A DNA stretch of 64,000 nucleotides from Prosthecobacter algae (GTDB lineage: Bacteria > Verrucomicrobiota > Verrucomicrobiia > Verrucomicrobiales > Verrucomicrobiaceae). The translations under genes and the position numbers were made by a program. The DNA lies in assembly GCF_039542385.1 (NCBI RefSeq), contig NZ_BAABIA010000003.1, positions 715,515 to 779,514 of the forward strand. Reading direction: 5' to 3'. Positions 50,535-59,143 of the stretch are shown one piece after another (position 1 is the first letter of the stretch; every line of letters starts with the position of its first letter). The notes beneath the pieces are model-generated. The model searched no databases and was not told where the DNA came from. It saw only the letters and a program-made list of their open reading frames with translations.

Positions 50535-51023
50535 ATGAAACGTCTCCTCTCCCTCCTCGCCCTCGCTGTCTTCTCGGTCTCTGCGCCTGCAGCAGATCTT
50601 TCCATCACGGCTGCCAACGTCCTGGCCAGCGCCAATGCCCGCTTTCAGGATGGCACCGCAGGTGCGACCCTCACGCGTGGCATGCTGGTCTATGCCGATG
50701 CCACTGACGGTGGCAAGATCAAGCCAGCCGATGGCAACGTGCTCGCCGCCAAAGGTGTGCTCGGCATGGCCTACGGTGATGTGGCGGCGGGCCAGTTCGT
50801 CCGCGTGATCATTGATGATCCTGACCTCACCGTTGGTGCCACGCTGTCCCTGGCGGCCCCTGGTGGCATCTACGTCCTTTCAGCGACGGCTGGCGGCATC
50901 TGCCCGGTCGCGGACCTGGCGGCGGGGTCTTACCCCATCGTGGTGCTGGTGGCCAAATCGGCCACGAAAGCTCACTTCCACCCGCGCCTCCTTCAAGGCT
51001 CTGCCGTGCTGGTGGCTCCTTAA
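50535..51023 (+). CDS. Exported beta-rich protein, decoration-like
   Basis: The 162-aa protein starts with a textbook Sec signal peptide (MKRLLSLLALAVFSVSAPAA, cleavage after APA). The mature part is beta-rich with Ala/Gly/Val repeats: a short ADLSITAANVLASANARF, then a compact region ending in HPRLLQGSAVLVAP. It looks like a capsid decoration protein (DUF2190-like) but with an export signal. It lies in the tail gene cluster. ATG 50520 would add five residues (MRIIP) before the signal. Confidence 0.6.
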   Translation: MKRLLSLLALAVFSVSAPAADLSITAANVLASANARFQDGTAGATLTRGMLVYADATDGGKIKPADGNVLAAKGVLGMAYGDVAAGQFVRVIIDDPDLTVGATLSLAAPGGIYVLSATAGGICPVADLAAGSYPIVVLVAKSATKAHFHPRLLQGSAVLVAP

Positions 51024-51059
51024 TTTCGATCCATGCCAAACCATTAATTCATTCTCAAT

Positions 51060-51482
51060 ATGGCGGTTCCTGCAATTATCGAACACGGAGTAAAACCTGG
51101 TTACGACCAGGTCGACGAGACAGGGCTTATCGTGATGAAAACGAGCTTCAAGGGCTCTCGCACGAAGGTCGAAAAAAAGAACCCTGAGACGCGCATGGTG
51201 ACCTATGTGCGTGGCGAAAATCCAGTGCTGAACATCACTGTGAACGGTAAGCCGATCCCTGGCCCAGGCGGTGCCCTCCAGGGTATCTGCCTGCTGCATC
51301 CGGGCAACGCTTACGCGCTCCTGAATTTCACGGGCACCGATCAGGTCCACGGCTTCAATGCCAGCGACAACAGGCTGATCTACTTTGATGACTTCACCCT
51401 CGACACCTCTGACGAAGAGGAGCCGACCGATGACCTCAACTTCACGGTCTATCCTGGCATCGAACAGCCAGTGATCGTCTAA
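51060..51482 (+). CDS. Candidate major tail (tube) protein
   Basis: The 140-aa protein is beta-rich (TGLIVMKTSFKGSRTKVEKKNP) and has no motif that I recognise. Its size and position, after the terminator-like gene and before the chaperone-like genes, are those of a tube subunit, although the next gene could also be this. Preceded by a 36-base leader. Confidence 0.45.
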   Translation: MAVPAIIEHGVKPGYDQVDETGLIVMKTSFKGSRTKVEKKNPETRMVTYVRGENPVLNITVNGKPIPGPGGALQGICLLHPGNAYALLNFTGTDQVHGFNASDNRLIYFDDFTLDTSDEEEPTDDLNFTVYPGIEQPVIV

Positions 51483-51551
51483 CCGTTTCCCGTCAACCTG
51501 GGTGGGTAGTCTCCTTCGAGGCTGCCCACCCTTTACCCTTTCGATCCGCTT

Positions 51552-52331
51552 ATGTCCTATTCATGGTCCACGTCCAACACCAAAGAGGCAGCCTGCCTCG
51601 GGGGGCTCGGTTTCCCCATCCGCACGCAAGTCACCCAGGATGCCCGCTCGGGCAATGTCCTCACTCAGTTCTTCATCGGTGACATCAATGTCGGAGGCAC
51701 GACACCGTATAACCGAACGCTCATCATCAAGTGCTGGCATGACGGGTCTCTGGAGAAGCAATTTCCGCTGCATCCCTTCCTCCAAGGCGCTCGGGCGGAG
51801 CACAACTACGAGATGCTTCTCGATGCCCAGAAACACGGGCGGCGACTGAGGCTGGTCGGTGTGGCCGACAGTCACGCGACCGAATATCGGGACGGTGAGG
51901 AAGCCCAGGAGATGATCAATGCCCAGGCTGTGTTCCGGCTCGCTGACTTGTCACTGGTGGCCGCATTGGGCACCCTCGGCCTCCCTTGCGTTAAGATCGA
52001 GTACAACGGGAAGCACCACATTTACACCCTGCCAGTCGAGGGGCATGCCCTCAGGCTAGAGGATGGCAGCACGGGCCGATACAACGGCATCAACATCGCC
52101 ATGCGGACTGCACCAGGCCAGAAGTCATTGCTGATCGAAGATCGGGATCCGAAGCACCCGCTCATCGCGGCCTACACCGCCAGGCGCGTGCATGGTGAGC
52201 TGTTGAAGCACCTCGGCAACACGGGGCGAATGATCATCCTTCGTCCAGAGGGCACAGGGCGAAAGGCCATCGTCACCAGCAATGCCAGCGGGCGAGTGAT
52301 GGACATCGTTAACAATAATTTCAAAATCTGA
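51552..52331 (+). CDS. Hypothetical tail-module protein
   Basis: Not recognised. The 259-aa protein is mixed alpha/beta with a beta-rich middle (HHIYTLPVEGHALRLEDG) and a basic end. It lies just before the chaperone-like pair, so it may be the main tail protein. Confidence 0.45.
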   Translation: MSYSWSTSNTKEAACLGGLGFPIRTQVTQDARSGNVLTQFFIGDINVGGTTPYNRTLIIKCWHDGSLEKQFPLHPFLQGARAEHNYEMLLDAQKHGRRLRLVGVADSHATEYRDGEEAQEMINAQAVFRLADLSLVAALGTLGLPCVKIEYNGKHHIYTLPVEGHALRLEDGSTGRYNGINIAMRTAPGQKSLLIEDRDPKHPLIAAYTARRVHGELLKHLGNTGRMIILRPEGTGRKAIVTSNASGRVMDIVNNNFKI

Positions 52332-52333
52332 TT

Positions 52334-52861
52334 ATGAGGAAAAACGCAGCAAAAAAACAAGGGCAACGCGGATCGAAACCTCAGGTGGTGGTCGAGGATC
52401 TGACCACCGATGATGCGCCCATGCCGGGAGAAAATGTGGGGACGCCTCTGGGTCCAAAGAAACACGTCTGGATGCGTCCAGTGAAGGATGAAAAGACGAA
52501 GGTGGTGACCTGGACCGAATACGAGCTGCGCTCCTATGAGCGGTCGGTTGAAGATCTGTGGCATCGGCTTTGCGAGGCCGATGTACCTCTGCCTTTCGCG
52601 GACGTGATGAAGAACCTGGATGCGTTCGGGAGTTGCGCGGTGAAGATGCTCTATCTGCTGAGCCATGAGCCGTGGCAGTACAGGCACCTCCGCGCTGATA
52701 CCCCCAAGTTTATCGAGGCCATCGAGCAATGGGGTGATGAATGGGTGCCACGCTCGAAGACCATCGATGCGGTGACCCTAGCACTGCTGATCCACAACCA
52801 AGCCCACAAGCGTGATGCAACTGATCCAGAGCGAACCGGGGATCCGGCAGCTCAAGGCTGA
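52334..52861 (+). CDS. Tail-assembly chaperone-like protein, first of a paralogous pair
   Basis: The 175-aa protein lies directly before the tape measure region. Its C-terminal half (AVKMLYLLSHEPWQY.. FIEAIEQWGDEWVPRSKTIDAVTLA) matches a stretch of the following protein (AIKLLYICATPAQE.. VIEAAEAWGDEHVARHQTSAAIRLA), so both share one domain. Lambda-type phages make two chaperones (G and GT) by frameshift; here they appear as tandem paralogues. The frame overlap is 50 bp. Confidence 0.55.
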   Translation: MRKNAAKKQGQRGSKPQVVVEDLTTDDAPMPGENVGTPLGPKKHVWMRPVKDEKTKVVTWTEYELRSYERSVEDLWHRLCEADVPLPFADVMKNLDAFGSCAVKMLYLLSHEPWQYRHLRADTPKFIEAIEQWGDEWVPRSKTIDAVTLALLIHNQAHKRDATDPERTGDPAAQG

Positions 52862-53534
52862 ACAGCCGCTCCCCAACGCCAAGCCCATCACCCTGGGCGC
52901 GGACGGCAAACGGGCGGCCCTCATGGAGGCCGCCGAGGAGGCGCGTCGGAAGTCCTGGAATGCCGTCTATCGTTGGAACAAGCTGAAGCTCTATCCTTAC
53001 AGCCTGGGCCGCGAAGAAACGTGGCTCCAGGCCTGCGAGGTCGATGCAGCGGTCGTGGAAACCTGGGGCCTGGACAAACTGGAGGCAGGCCACGCCATCA
53101 AGCTGCTCTACATCTGCGCTACTCCAGCCCAGGAGCTGGATGGCGGGGAGTTGATGAGCGTGATCGAGGCAGCCGAGGCCTGGGGTGACGAGCACGTGGC
53201 CAGGCATCAGACAAGCGCGGCCATCCGGCTGGCCAAACAGATCCGCAAGGATGCCATCATCCCACAAGCCCGGCTGAAGGCGACGGATCGAAAAGGCGAC
53301 TCAGGCAACACGGCAGTGCCGATCTGGCAAGGCAGCTACCTCGTGATGCTCACAGCAGCGCTGCAGGGCTCCATGACACCGTGGCAGATGGAATGGGAGC
53401 TGAGCCTGGCGCGGGGCCGGACGCTGATCCATGGGCGCTGGATCTACGATGGGGCAGCAACCTTGTGGCTGGACAAGTCCGCCAGCAAGACGGGTGCTTG
53501 GATGGCTGAGGCGAGAAAGCAGCTCGGGCTTTAG
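52815..53534 (+). CDS. Tail-assembly chaperone-like protein, second of a paralogous pair
   Basis: A 239-aa protein (start ATG 52815, GTG 52812 also possible) with the shared domain at about residues 85-140 and a longer C-terminus (MTPWQMEWELSLARGRTLIHGRW). That last segment recalls the usual G-T protein ending with MxxxExxLA. It overlaps the end of the first paralogue in a different frame, so no frameshift is needed to express it. Just upstream of the tape measure, as expected. Confidence 0.6.
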   Translation: MQLIQSEPGIRQLKAEQPLPNAKPITLGADGKRAALMEAAEEARRKSWNAVYRWNKLKLYPYSLGREETWLQACEVDAAVVETWGLDKLEAGHAIKLLYICATPAQELDGGELMSVIEAAEAWGDEHVARHQTSAAIRLAKQIRKDAIIPQARLKATDRKGDSGNTAVPIWQGSYLVMLTAALQGSMTPWQMEWELSLARGRTLIHGRWIYDGAATLWLDKSASKTGAWMAEARKQLGL

Positions 53535-53695
53535 CCCTGGGGGCCTTTGTTCTGACCGTTCACATGAGCGGCAAAACCACCCAGGCCAGCCAGCAATACC
53601 AGAAGGATGCTCCAAGGCCCGATGAAGGGAAAGGCGCATACGACCGCCGCAAAAGCCCAGAAGAGCGCCTGGAAGATGAAGGCTGGGTTTGACAT
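53531..53695 (-). CDS. Small two-span membrane protein on the opposite strand
   Basis: A 54-aa frame with two strongly hydrophobic segments (IFQALFWAFAAVVCAF and WSILLVLLAGLGGFAA) joined by FIGP and a polar end. The plus strand is non-coding here (206 bp between the chaperone-like gene and the tape measure), so a minus-strand gene is possible. It resembles a minimal holin or toxin but this is speculative. No strong ribosome-binding site was seen. Confidence 0.4.
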   Translation of the reverse strand: MSNPAFIFQALFWAFAAVVCAFPFIGPWSILLVLLAGLGGFAAHVNGQNKGPQG

Positions 53696-53740
53696 GCCGG
53701 AAGCATACGACCGTCCGACGCGGTCGCAAGCTCGATCCGC

Positions 53741-56700
53741 ATGGCCTCCTCTTCCTCCGCTGACGCAATCGCCCGCATGGGCTGGGACAACACGGCTGCA
53801 CGCAAAGGTGCCAACGAGCTGGTGTCCATTGCCGAGCAGACGAAAAAGCGCTCTGAGGCAGCCCTGGGCAGCATCGGCAGCGGGGTCAAATTCGCGACGG
53901 CGTTCGCGGGTCTCGATGGAGCGGCGGTGGTGGCACGGAAGGCAATCGCGGGCGTGCAGCGTGGCCTGGATTTCAACCAAACCCTTTCAGACTCAACGGT
54001 CGGGATCAGCAACGTGCTGCGGCGTTTCGACGGCCTAAACAAGGTCGCTGCGAAGAATGAGGCAGGCCGAGCGCTGGAACGGATCATCGAGCTGGAGCCG
54101 ATCACAGCAGGTGGCCTCCAGGATCTTGTCGGGGGCTTCATGGGCACGCTGGCCGCCTCGAAAGGGGTCGGACTGAGCACGATGCAGAACATCGAGCTGG
54201 TGGCCAAATTCGCCAACGCCATCGCCAATGCAGGCCTGCCCTTGGATCAGATCCGGCAAGAGTTCAGGTCCATCCTCACAGGCACCATCACCAAGGACAG
54301 TCAGATCGCGAAGATCCTGGGGATCACCAACGAAGACATCAATTCTATCCGAGGGGATGGCGATGCCATCTTTGCATTCCTGAATGCCAAGCTGGGTGAG
54401 TTTGGCGAGGCGGGTGACAGCGCGACCGTGACTTTCAGCTCGCTTAACAGCGCCATCGACAAGGCGCTGGGCGCGACCACACAACAGCTTTTCGAGCTAG
54501 CGGTGAGAGCGGCTAAACAGCTCGCTGAGCAGCTCCAGGATCAGGCCTGGGTTGATCAAATGAAGGATGCTGGTGTGGATGTAGCCAACGTGGCCGAAAG
54601 CTTTTCTCAGCTTGTCTCAGTCGTGATCGAATGGCTTCCCACCGCCATCCGCCTAGGGGCCAATCTCGCAGAGCTGGGACCAAGCATGCTGGCCATCGGC
54701 GCTGCCATTAGCCTGATGAAATTCGGCGGCATGATCAAGCAGAAGCTGGAATTTGCTGCCGCAGCCAAAGCCAGTACAGCCGCCCTGCAGCAGGAGACAG
54801 CGGCACTCCAGCAGAACGCGGCTGCACAACAGGCCAATAGCACTGCGGCCGGCACTCGTGACAAGCGTTCGCCATATGTCACGGCAGGGCCTAACAAATG
54901 GGAGTCAACCATTGATATCGGCGCGGCTGTCAGGGATGCTCGCATGAGTGGAGCCAAAGCCAGCATGGGATTCATGGAAGGCTTTAAAACTTCCTTCCGA
55001 AGCTTCCCGCAGTCGGCTGGTGGTGTGATGCTGGCGAGCATGAATGGCATGGTGCCTTTGATGCTTTCGGGGTTATCCTCCGCTTTCATTGATCGCTCTA
55101 AGGGGATCGCTGGCGGCATCGGCAAGGCGATAGGAGGCGAGGCAGGATCCAAGATGGGGCCTGCGATGATGGATGGTCTAACGGTGGTACTTTCCTCCAT
55201 GGGGCCTTATGGCGCACTGGCTGGCGCAAGTATCCAGATCATTGATGGGGCGGCCGCTGTCGGTTACAAAGCAGGCCAAGCCTTGGCTAAGTCCTACGAT
55301 GAGGCCATTAACAAAGACAACGCTGATTCACGAAAAAGGAATGGCGGCGAAGATATTCGACAGCTTCTCGACAAGGGGAAGACGGCTGATGCAGAGCGTC
55401 TTCTTCAGCAGCGCTTAGAGCTGGCTCAAGGTTCATTGACGCGGGCAAGGCGTGAAGGCAAATCCACAGGAGATCTCGAACTGGAAGTCGGAATCCTCGA
55501 AGACATGCAAAAGAACTGGCTGGCTGTGGTCGAGCGCAGTGCAGCGACTCAGGCTCAGATCCGCAAAGAGCAAGAAGCCTCGGAGGCTGAACAGGAAGCG
55601 GCAGCCAAACGCAAACAGGAAGAGGATGAGAAGCGAATCAAAGCCTGGCAGCAGATCCACTCCCTGACCAAGGACATCCAGGATTCGAAGATCTCCCTGT
55701 TGCCCGACGACCAAAAGCTCGCTGCCTTTGAAGCGCAGCTCCGAAGGATCATGGAAGATGCCAGCCTGGGCGCGGGACAGTCCGGGCAGATCGGCAGCAT
55801 TGCAGACCTAGAAAGGCTGGCAGCGGCTCAGCGGGCGAGCGGCGATGCCACGGGCGCGGCGAATACGCTGGCCAGGCTCAAGGAAGCTGTAGCCGTTCAG
55901 GAGAAGCTTTCAGGCCTAACCGAGAACATGCGCAACAAGGCAGCGCAGGAATCCCAGGATGCCGCTGAATCCGCCAAGGAAGTCCGCTTCAAGCGCGAGA
56001 TCCTGGACCTGGAGATTCAGATCAACAAGGCCATCGTCGAAAGCGGTGATGAGGAGTCCCTTCGTGTCACTCAACTGCAAGATCAGTTGTCCATTAAACA
56101 GCGGGCCAAAGAACTACAGCAGTCCCTCAACATCTCCGAGGCTGAGGCCCTGTCCATTGCTACCCAGAAAGTGACCGCCGAGCGGGCCATCAGTGATGCC
56201 ATCAAACAGAGGCAGCGCCAAAGCGCCGTGGGAGAGATGGGCGAGGAATTGCAGATCATGCGTGAGCTGGCCGCTGGTCACCAGGCCAAAGCGCAGCAGA
56301 TGCAACGGGAACTGGACATTCGCCGTGAAGCCAAACGCATCATGGATGAAACGGGTTTGTCGGAACAAAAGGCCCTGGAGATCGCTCGTGAAAAAGCGGC
56401 GCTGCAGGATGCCATCAACAAGCGCCAAAGGAACTCGCGCTATGACGAGGAAGGCCGTCGCCATACCGATGGCCGCAAGCGCATCAATGCTCATATCTCG
56501 GGTGATGACGGTCGCATTGGTGGCGGTGGCAGTGGCTTGAATGGCTTCTACGATAACCAGAAAACGCGTCTGCGGGATACCTTCGATACCCCCCTCCTTG
56601 ACGCCTACGATGAAATGCAGAAGACGCCCCTGCGTAACACTTTCGAGACGCCCGGTTTGGATGCTTACGAACAGCTCCAGAAACAAAAGCCTGGTGCTAC

Positions 56701-56830
56701 AGACCAACTGAAAGACAAGGCCCAGCAGAACGCCGCTGAGCCGCAAGGCGCTGCGGATCCGAACGCATCCGTGGGTCAGATCGTCGCCCAAGCCCTTCCT
56801 CAGATTGTTGCCCTCCTCTCTGGATCATGA
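53741..56830 (+). CDS. Tail tape measure protein
   Basis: The 1,029-aa protein is the longest of the tail cluster and sits after the chaperone-like genes, as tape measures do. It has a helical N-terminal region (SIAEQTKKRSEAALGSIGSG, FAGLDGAAVVARKAI), several hydrophobic stretches (APLMLSGLSSAFID and MMDGLTVVLSSMGPYGALAGAS) and long charged coiled-coil segments (about 590-890). It sets tail length. The tail would be about 150 nm by the usual 0.15 nm per residue rule, a rough estimate. The end is Gln/Pro-rich. Confidence 0.92.
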   Translation: MASSSSADAIARMGWDNTAARKGANELVSIAEQTKKRSEAALGSIGSGVKFATAFAGLDGAAVVARKAIAGVQRGLDFNQTLSDSTVGISNVLRRFDGLNKVAAKNEAGRALERIIELEPITAGGLQDLVGGFMGTLAASKGVGLSTMQNIELVAKFANAIANAGLPLDQIRQEFRSILTGTITKDSQIAKILGITNEDINSIRGDGDAIFAFLNAKLGEFGEAGDSATVTFSSLNSAIDKALGATTQQLFELAVRAAKQLAEQLQDQAWVDQMKDAGVDVANVAESFSQLVSVVIEWLPTAIRLGANLAELGPSMLAIGAAISLMKFGGMIKQKLEFAAAAKASTAALQQETAALQQNAAAQQANSTAAGTRDKRSPYVTAGPNKWESTIDIGAAVRDARMSGAKASMGFMEGFKTSFRSFPQSAGGVMLASMNGMVPLMLSGLSSAFIDRSKGIAGGIGKAIGGEAGSKMGPAMMDGLTVVLSSMGPYGALAGASIQIIDGAAAVGYKAGQALAKSYDEAINKDNADSRKRNGGEDIRQLLDKGKTADAERLLQQRLELAQGSLTRARREGKSTGDLELEVGILEDMQKNWLAVVERSAATQAQIRKEQEASEAEQEAAAKRKQEEDEKRIKAWQQIHSLTKDIQDSKISLLPDDQKLAAFEAQLRRIMEDASLGAGQSGQIGSIADLERLAAAQRASGDATGAANTLARLKEAVAVQEKLSGLTENMRNKAAQESQDAAESAKEVRFKREILDLEIQINKAIVESGDEESLRVTQLQDQLSIKQRAKELQQSLNISEAEALSIATQKVTAERAISDAIKQRQRQSAVGEMGEELQIMRELAAGHQAKAQQMQRELDIRREAKRIMDETGLSEQKALEIAREKAALQDAINKRQRNSRYDEEGRRHTDGRKRINAHISGDDGRIGGGGSGLNGFYDNQKTRLRDTFDTPLLDAYDEMQKTPLRNTFETPGLDAYEQLQKQKPGATDQLKDKAQQNAAEPQGAADPNASVGQIVAQALPQIVALLSGS

Positions 56831-57687
56831 GCTACTTTTTATCAGACCCTTTTGCAGAATACGGCACCCTCGACATGGAGGTCGAGCCGGAAGAATTGAT
56901 CCGGCATAAAGACGGCCTGGATACCAGCATGCAGGTCTGGCAGACCAGTGCCGAAGATTCTTTCGTGGATGGCACAGCCCCGCCCCGGCGTCCGCTGATG
57001 CGCATCAAGGAGGTGTCCAGCAAACGAGACGGCCCTAGGTGGGTGCATAGGCTCATGTCCGAAGGCTTTGTAAACTCGGCGGACAAGATCGAGTCGAACC
57101 GCATCCGTCGCCCGGAGGAAGGTTTCGATGAAGGGCCGCTGACGGTGTTGACGATGCGACCGCAGAACTATCTCCAGGGCGTGTCACATCCGCTTTACCC
57201 TAGCCTGGTGATCACAGACCTGGAAGGTGAAGACGTTAACGCACACGGTCACATCTGGAGGATGCAATGCGCCTGCCGGGGCATCTACCTGCCCAAGGCG
57301 GTGAAGCGCCGCTACTCAACAAACGGCAAGGAGATCAGAGCTGCAACGGCCTTTGCCATCGCGGGCCTCGCTGGTTCGGAGCCGCAAAATTGGGTTACGC
57401 CGCTGCAGCGTATTCAGATGACGGAACGATTCCTGATGAATGGCATGCCTCCCACGCACCTGATCGGGCAGCAGCTCGTCGGTGTCGAGATCCCGACCGA
57501 CACTCCGACCATCAACTCAAGTGCGGTCGACACGCTCTCCACGACCGGGAGGCGCTGGAACTTCCCATTTGCGTGGACGGTGATCAATGTAACGGCTGAA
57601 AGACTGCTAGCCGGACGGCTTGAGCACGATGTGACGGTTCAATACGCCTACCTGCCCGTGAGCGAACCTGGAGGGCAGCAGGCATGA
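56827..57687 (+). CDS. Tail protein downstream of the tape measure
   Basis: Not recognised in detail; 286 aa, beta-rich, overlapping the tape measure stop by four bases (ATGA). The place is that of distal tail or minor tail proteins. Contains HIWRMQCACRGIYLPKA in the middle and a beta-rich end. Overlaps the next gene by four bases. Confidence 0.5.
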   Translation: MSYFLSDPFAEYGTLDMEVEPEELIRHKDGLDTSMQVWQTSAEDSFVDGTAPPRRPLMRIKEVSSKRDGPRWVHRLMSEGFVNSADKIESNRIRRPEEGFDEGPLTVLTMRPQNYLQGVSHPLYPSLVITDLEGEDVNAHGHIWRMQCACRGIYLPKAVKRRYSTNGKEIRAATAFAIAGLAGSEPQNWVTPLQRIQMTERFLMNGMPPTHLIGQQLVGVEIPTDTPTINSSAVDTLSTTGRRWNFPFAWTVINVTAERLLAGRLEHDVTVQYAYLPVSEPGGQQA

Positions 57688-58178
57688 CGAAGGACAAACC
57701 TGAGGTCAAGCCCTACCGCTGGAAGCGCACGCAAGGACCGCTCCAGATGTGGATGCTGCGCGATTACGCGGCCTGGTTATTCCCCCAGGTCTCCCTGCCG
57801 TGGGAAGCGCCAGGCGTGCGGCGCAGCAAAGATCCGGCGCGAGACCCCGACACCGATGGACCTGAGGTTAAGCCTTACCGATTCCCCAAATCTGAAGGCC
57901 CCTGCCTGATGAAAGACTTGGTGCATTTCGGAAATTACGTTTTGAAGATGCTGCCTCCCTTGAGTCAGGATGTGCTGATCACGGATCCCGGCACTCAGTT
58001 TGAAGAACGGACGGAGGGGCCGTTGCGGCCTGAGAAAGAAAAGGACGCCTATCAGTGGCCAGCCAAGAACAGCCTCGCGTTTGTCCGCCATCTCAAGCAC
58101 CTCGCAGCGCACATCGACACCCTTCTTAGAAAGCGGGAGAACCCACGCCAAGACATCGAATACGGTGCCTTCGGCTAA
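57684..58178 (+). CDS. Small tail-module protein with three similar repeats
   Basis: A 164-aa protein containing three related units of about 45-50 residues: EVKPYRWKRTQGPLQMWMLRDYAAWLF, EVKPYRFPKSEGPCLMKDLVHFGNYVL and DAYQWPAKNSLAFVRHLKHLAAHIDTLL. Each has a Y-(R/Q)-(W/F) start, a helix and a hydrophobic end, so the gene probably grew by internal duplication. Family not recognised. Likely a baseplate-associated component by position. Confidence 0.55.
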   Translation: MTKDKPEVKPYRWKRTQGPLQMWMLRDYAAWLFPQVSLPWEAPGVRRSKDPARDPDTDGPEVKPYRFPKSEGPCLMKDLVHFGNYVLKMLPPLSQDVLITDPGTQFEERTEGPLRPEKEKDAYQWPAKNSLAFVRHLKHLAAHIDTLLRKRENPRQDIEYGAFG

Positions 58179-58186
58179 CCAAATTT

Positions 58187-59092
58187 ATGAAACTCTACTT
58201 TGACGTTGAAACACAAAAGCTAGTCCACAGCGCGGGGCGGCTGGATCCCGTGAACCTGATCGAGGCTAAGCGCGGAGCGGGTGAATACATCGCCGTCCAG
58301 CTCCTGCTCAGGGGTGAACCTTGGCAGGCCCCAGGCGGCAGCGAGATGGTATTCGTCTCCAAAAAGCCTGGCCTGTATGACAGCGCCCCTTTGGCCTCGG
58401 CAGACACCTGGACATACGACAGTGCGACCGGGTTGTATGAGACAGCTATCAACTACGAAGTGACAGAGCTGGACGCCATGATGCAGATCGGCCAGACGAA
58501 ACAAAGCCCCTTCATTGAGCTGGCCGGGGAGTTTGCCTTCAGCCGTCCAGGCCTCGGCGGCTGGCGACGTTCGCAGACGGTGCTCCTACGCTTGGAGAAC
58601 AATGTCTGGCGAGGCACCGAGGATGCCGCTGCCCTGCCATCAGCAAGCCTTCTTCGCCCTTCGATCATCGGGATCTCGGCGGATGTCGTCAACAACAACG
58701 CAGTGGCCAACACGATGGCCGATGTGACCGGGCTGCAGTTTCCTGTGATCGCAGGCAAGAGTTATGGATTCGAGTTCCTGATTCCGTACACCGCCGCTGC
58801 CACGGGGACCGGAAGTCGTTGGTCTATCAATGGACCTGCGACCACCCTGCTGAACTATCGCAGCACGTACACCCTCACGGCCACCACGGAGACCACCAAC
58901 TACGCCAGCGCCTATGACATGCCAAGCGCGGCTGGAGCCACCAGCCTGGCAGCAGGCAACATCGCCATCATCCAGGGCGTGGTGAAGCCAAGCGCGGATG
59001 GCGATATCGTGGCCCGGTTTGCGAGCGAAGTCGCAGGCAGCGCCATCACGGCAAAGGCGGGTGCCAGTGTGAAGTTTTGGGAGCTGCCGTGA
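58187..59092 (+). CDS. Tail fibre or baseplate protein
   Basis: The 301-aa protein has a BppU-like N-terminal half (LDPVNLIEAKRGAGEYIAVQLL.., TDAD-like) and a C-terminal domain found in many phage tail proteins: NTMADVTGLQFPVIAGKSYGFEF.. GSRWSINGPA.. IQGVVKPSADGDIVARFASEVAG. The latter is a beta-sandwich thought to bind surface sugars. No signal peptide. It should be part of the adsorption apparatus. Confidence 0.7.
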   Translation: MKLYFDVETQKLVHSAGRLDPVNLIEAKRGAGEYIAVQLLLRGEPWQAPGGSEMVFVSKKPGLYDSAPLASADTWTYDSATGLYETAINYEVTELDAMMQIGQTKQSPFIELAGEFAFSRPGLGGWRRSQTVLLRLENNVWRGTEDAAALPSASLLRPSIIGISADVVNNNAVANTMADVTGLQFPVIAGKSYGFEFLIPYTAAATGTGSRWSINGPATTLLNYRSTYTLTATTETTNYASAYDMPSAAGATSLAAGNIAIIQGVVKPSADGDIVARFASEVAGSAITAKAGASVKFWELP

Positions 59093-59102
59093 TGAAGGGG
59101 GA

Positions 59103-59122
59103 GGGTCGACACGTGTCGACCC
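59103..59122. repeat. 20-bp perfect palindrome with CACGTG centre, copy C
   Basis: GGGTCGACACGTGTCGACCC lies in the 51-bp gap between two tail genes, so it is not constrained by translation. In RNA it would fold as an 8-bp stem with an ACGT loop, seven to ten bases before a TTGACA box. Confidence 0.85.
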
Positions 59123-59143
59123 CTTTGACATCCGTCGCCCGGA

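Noticed and set aside
52334..53534. Programmed frameshift joining the two chaperone-like frames
   Set aside because: No convincing slippery heptamer was seen in the 50-bp overlap and the second frame has its own start codons; left only as an item to test.
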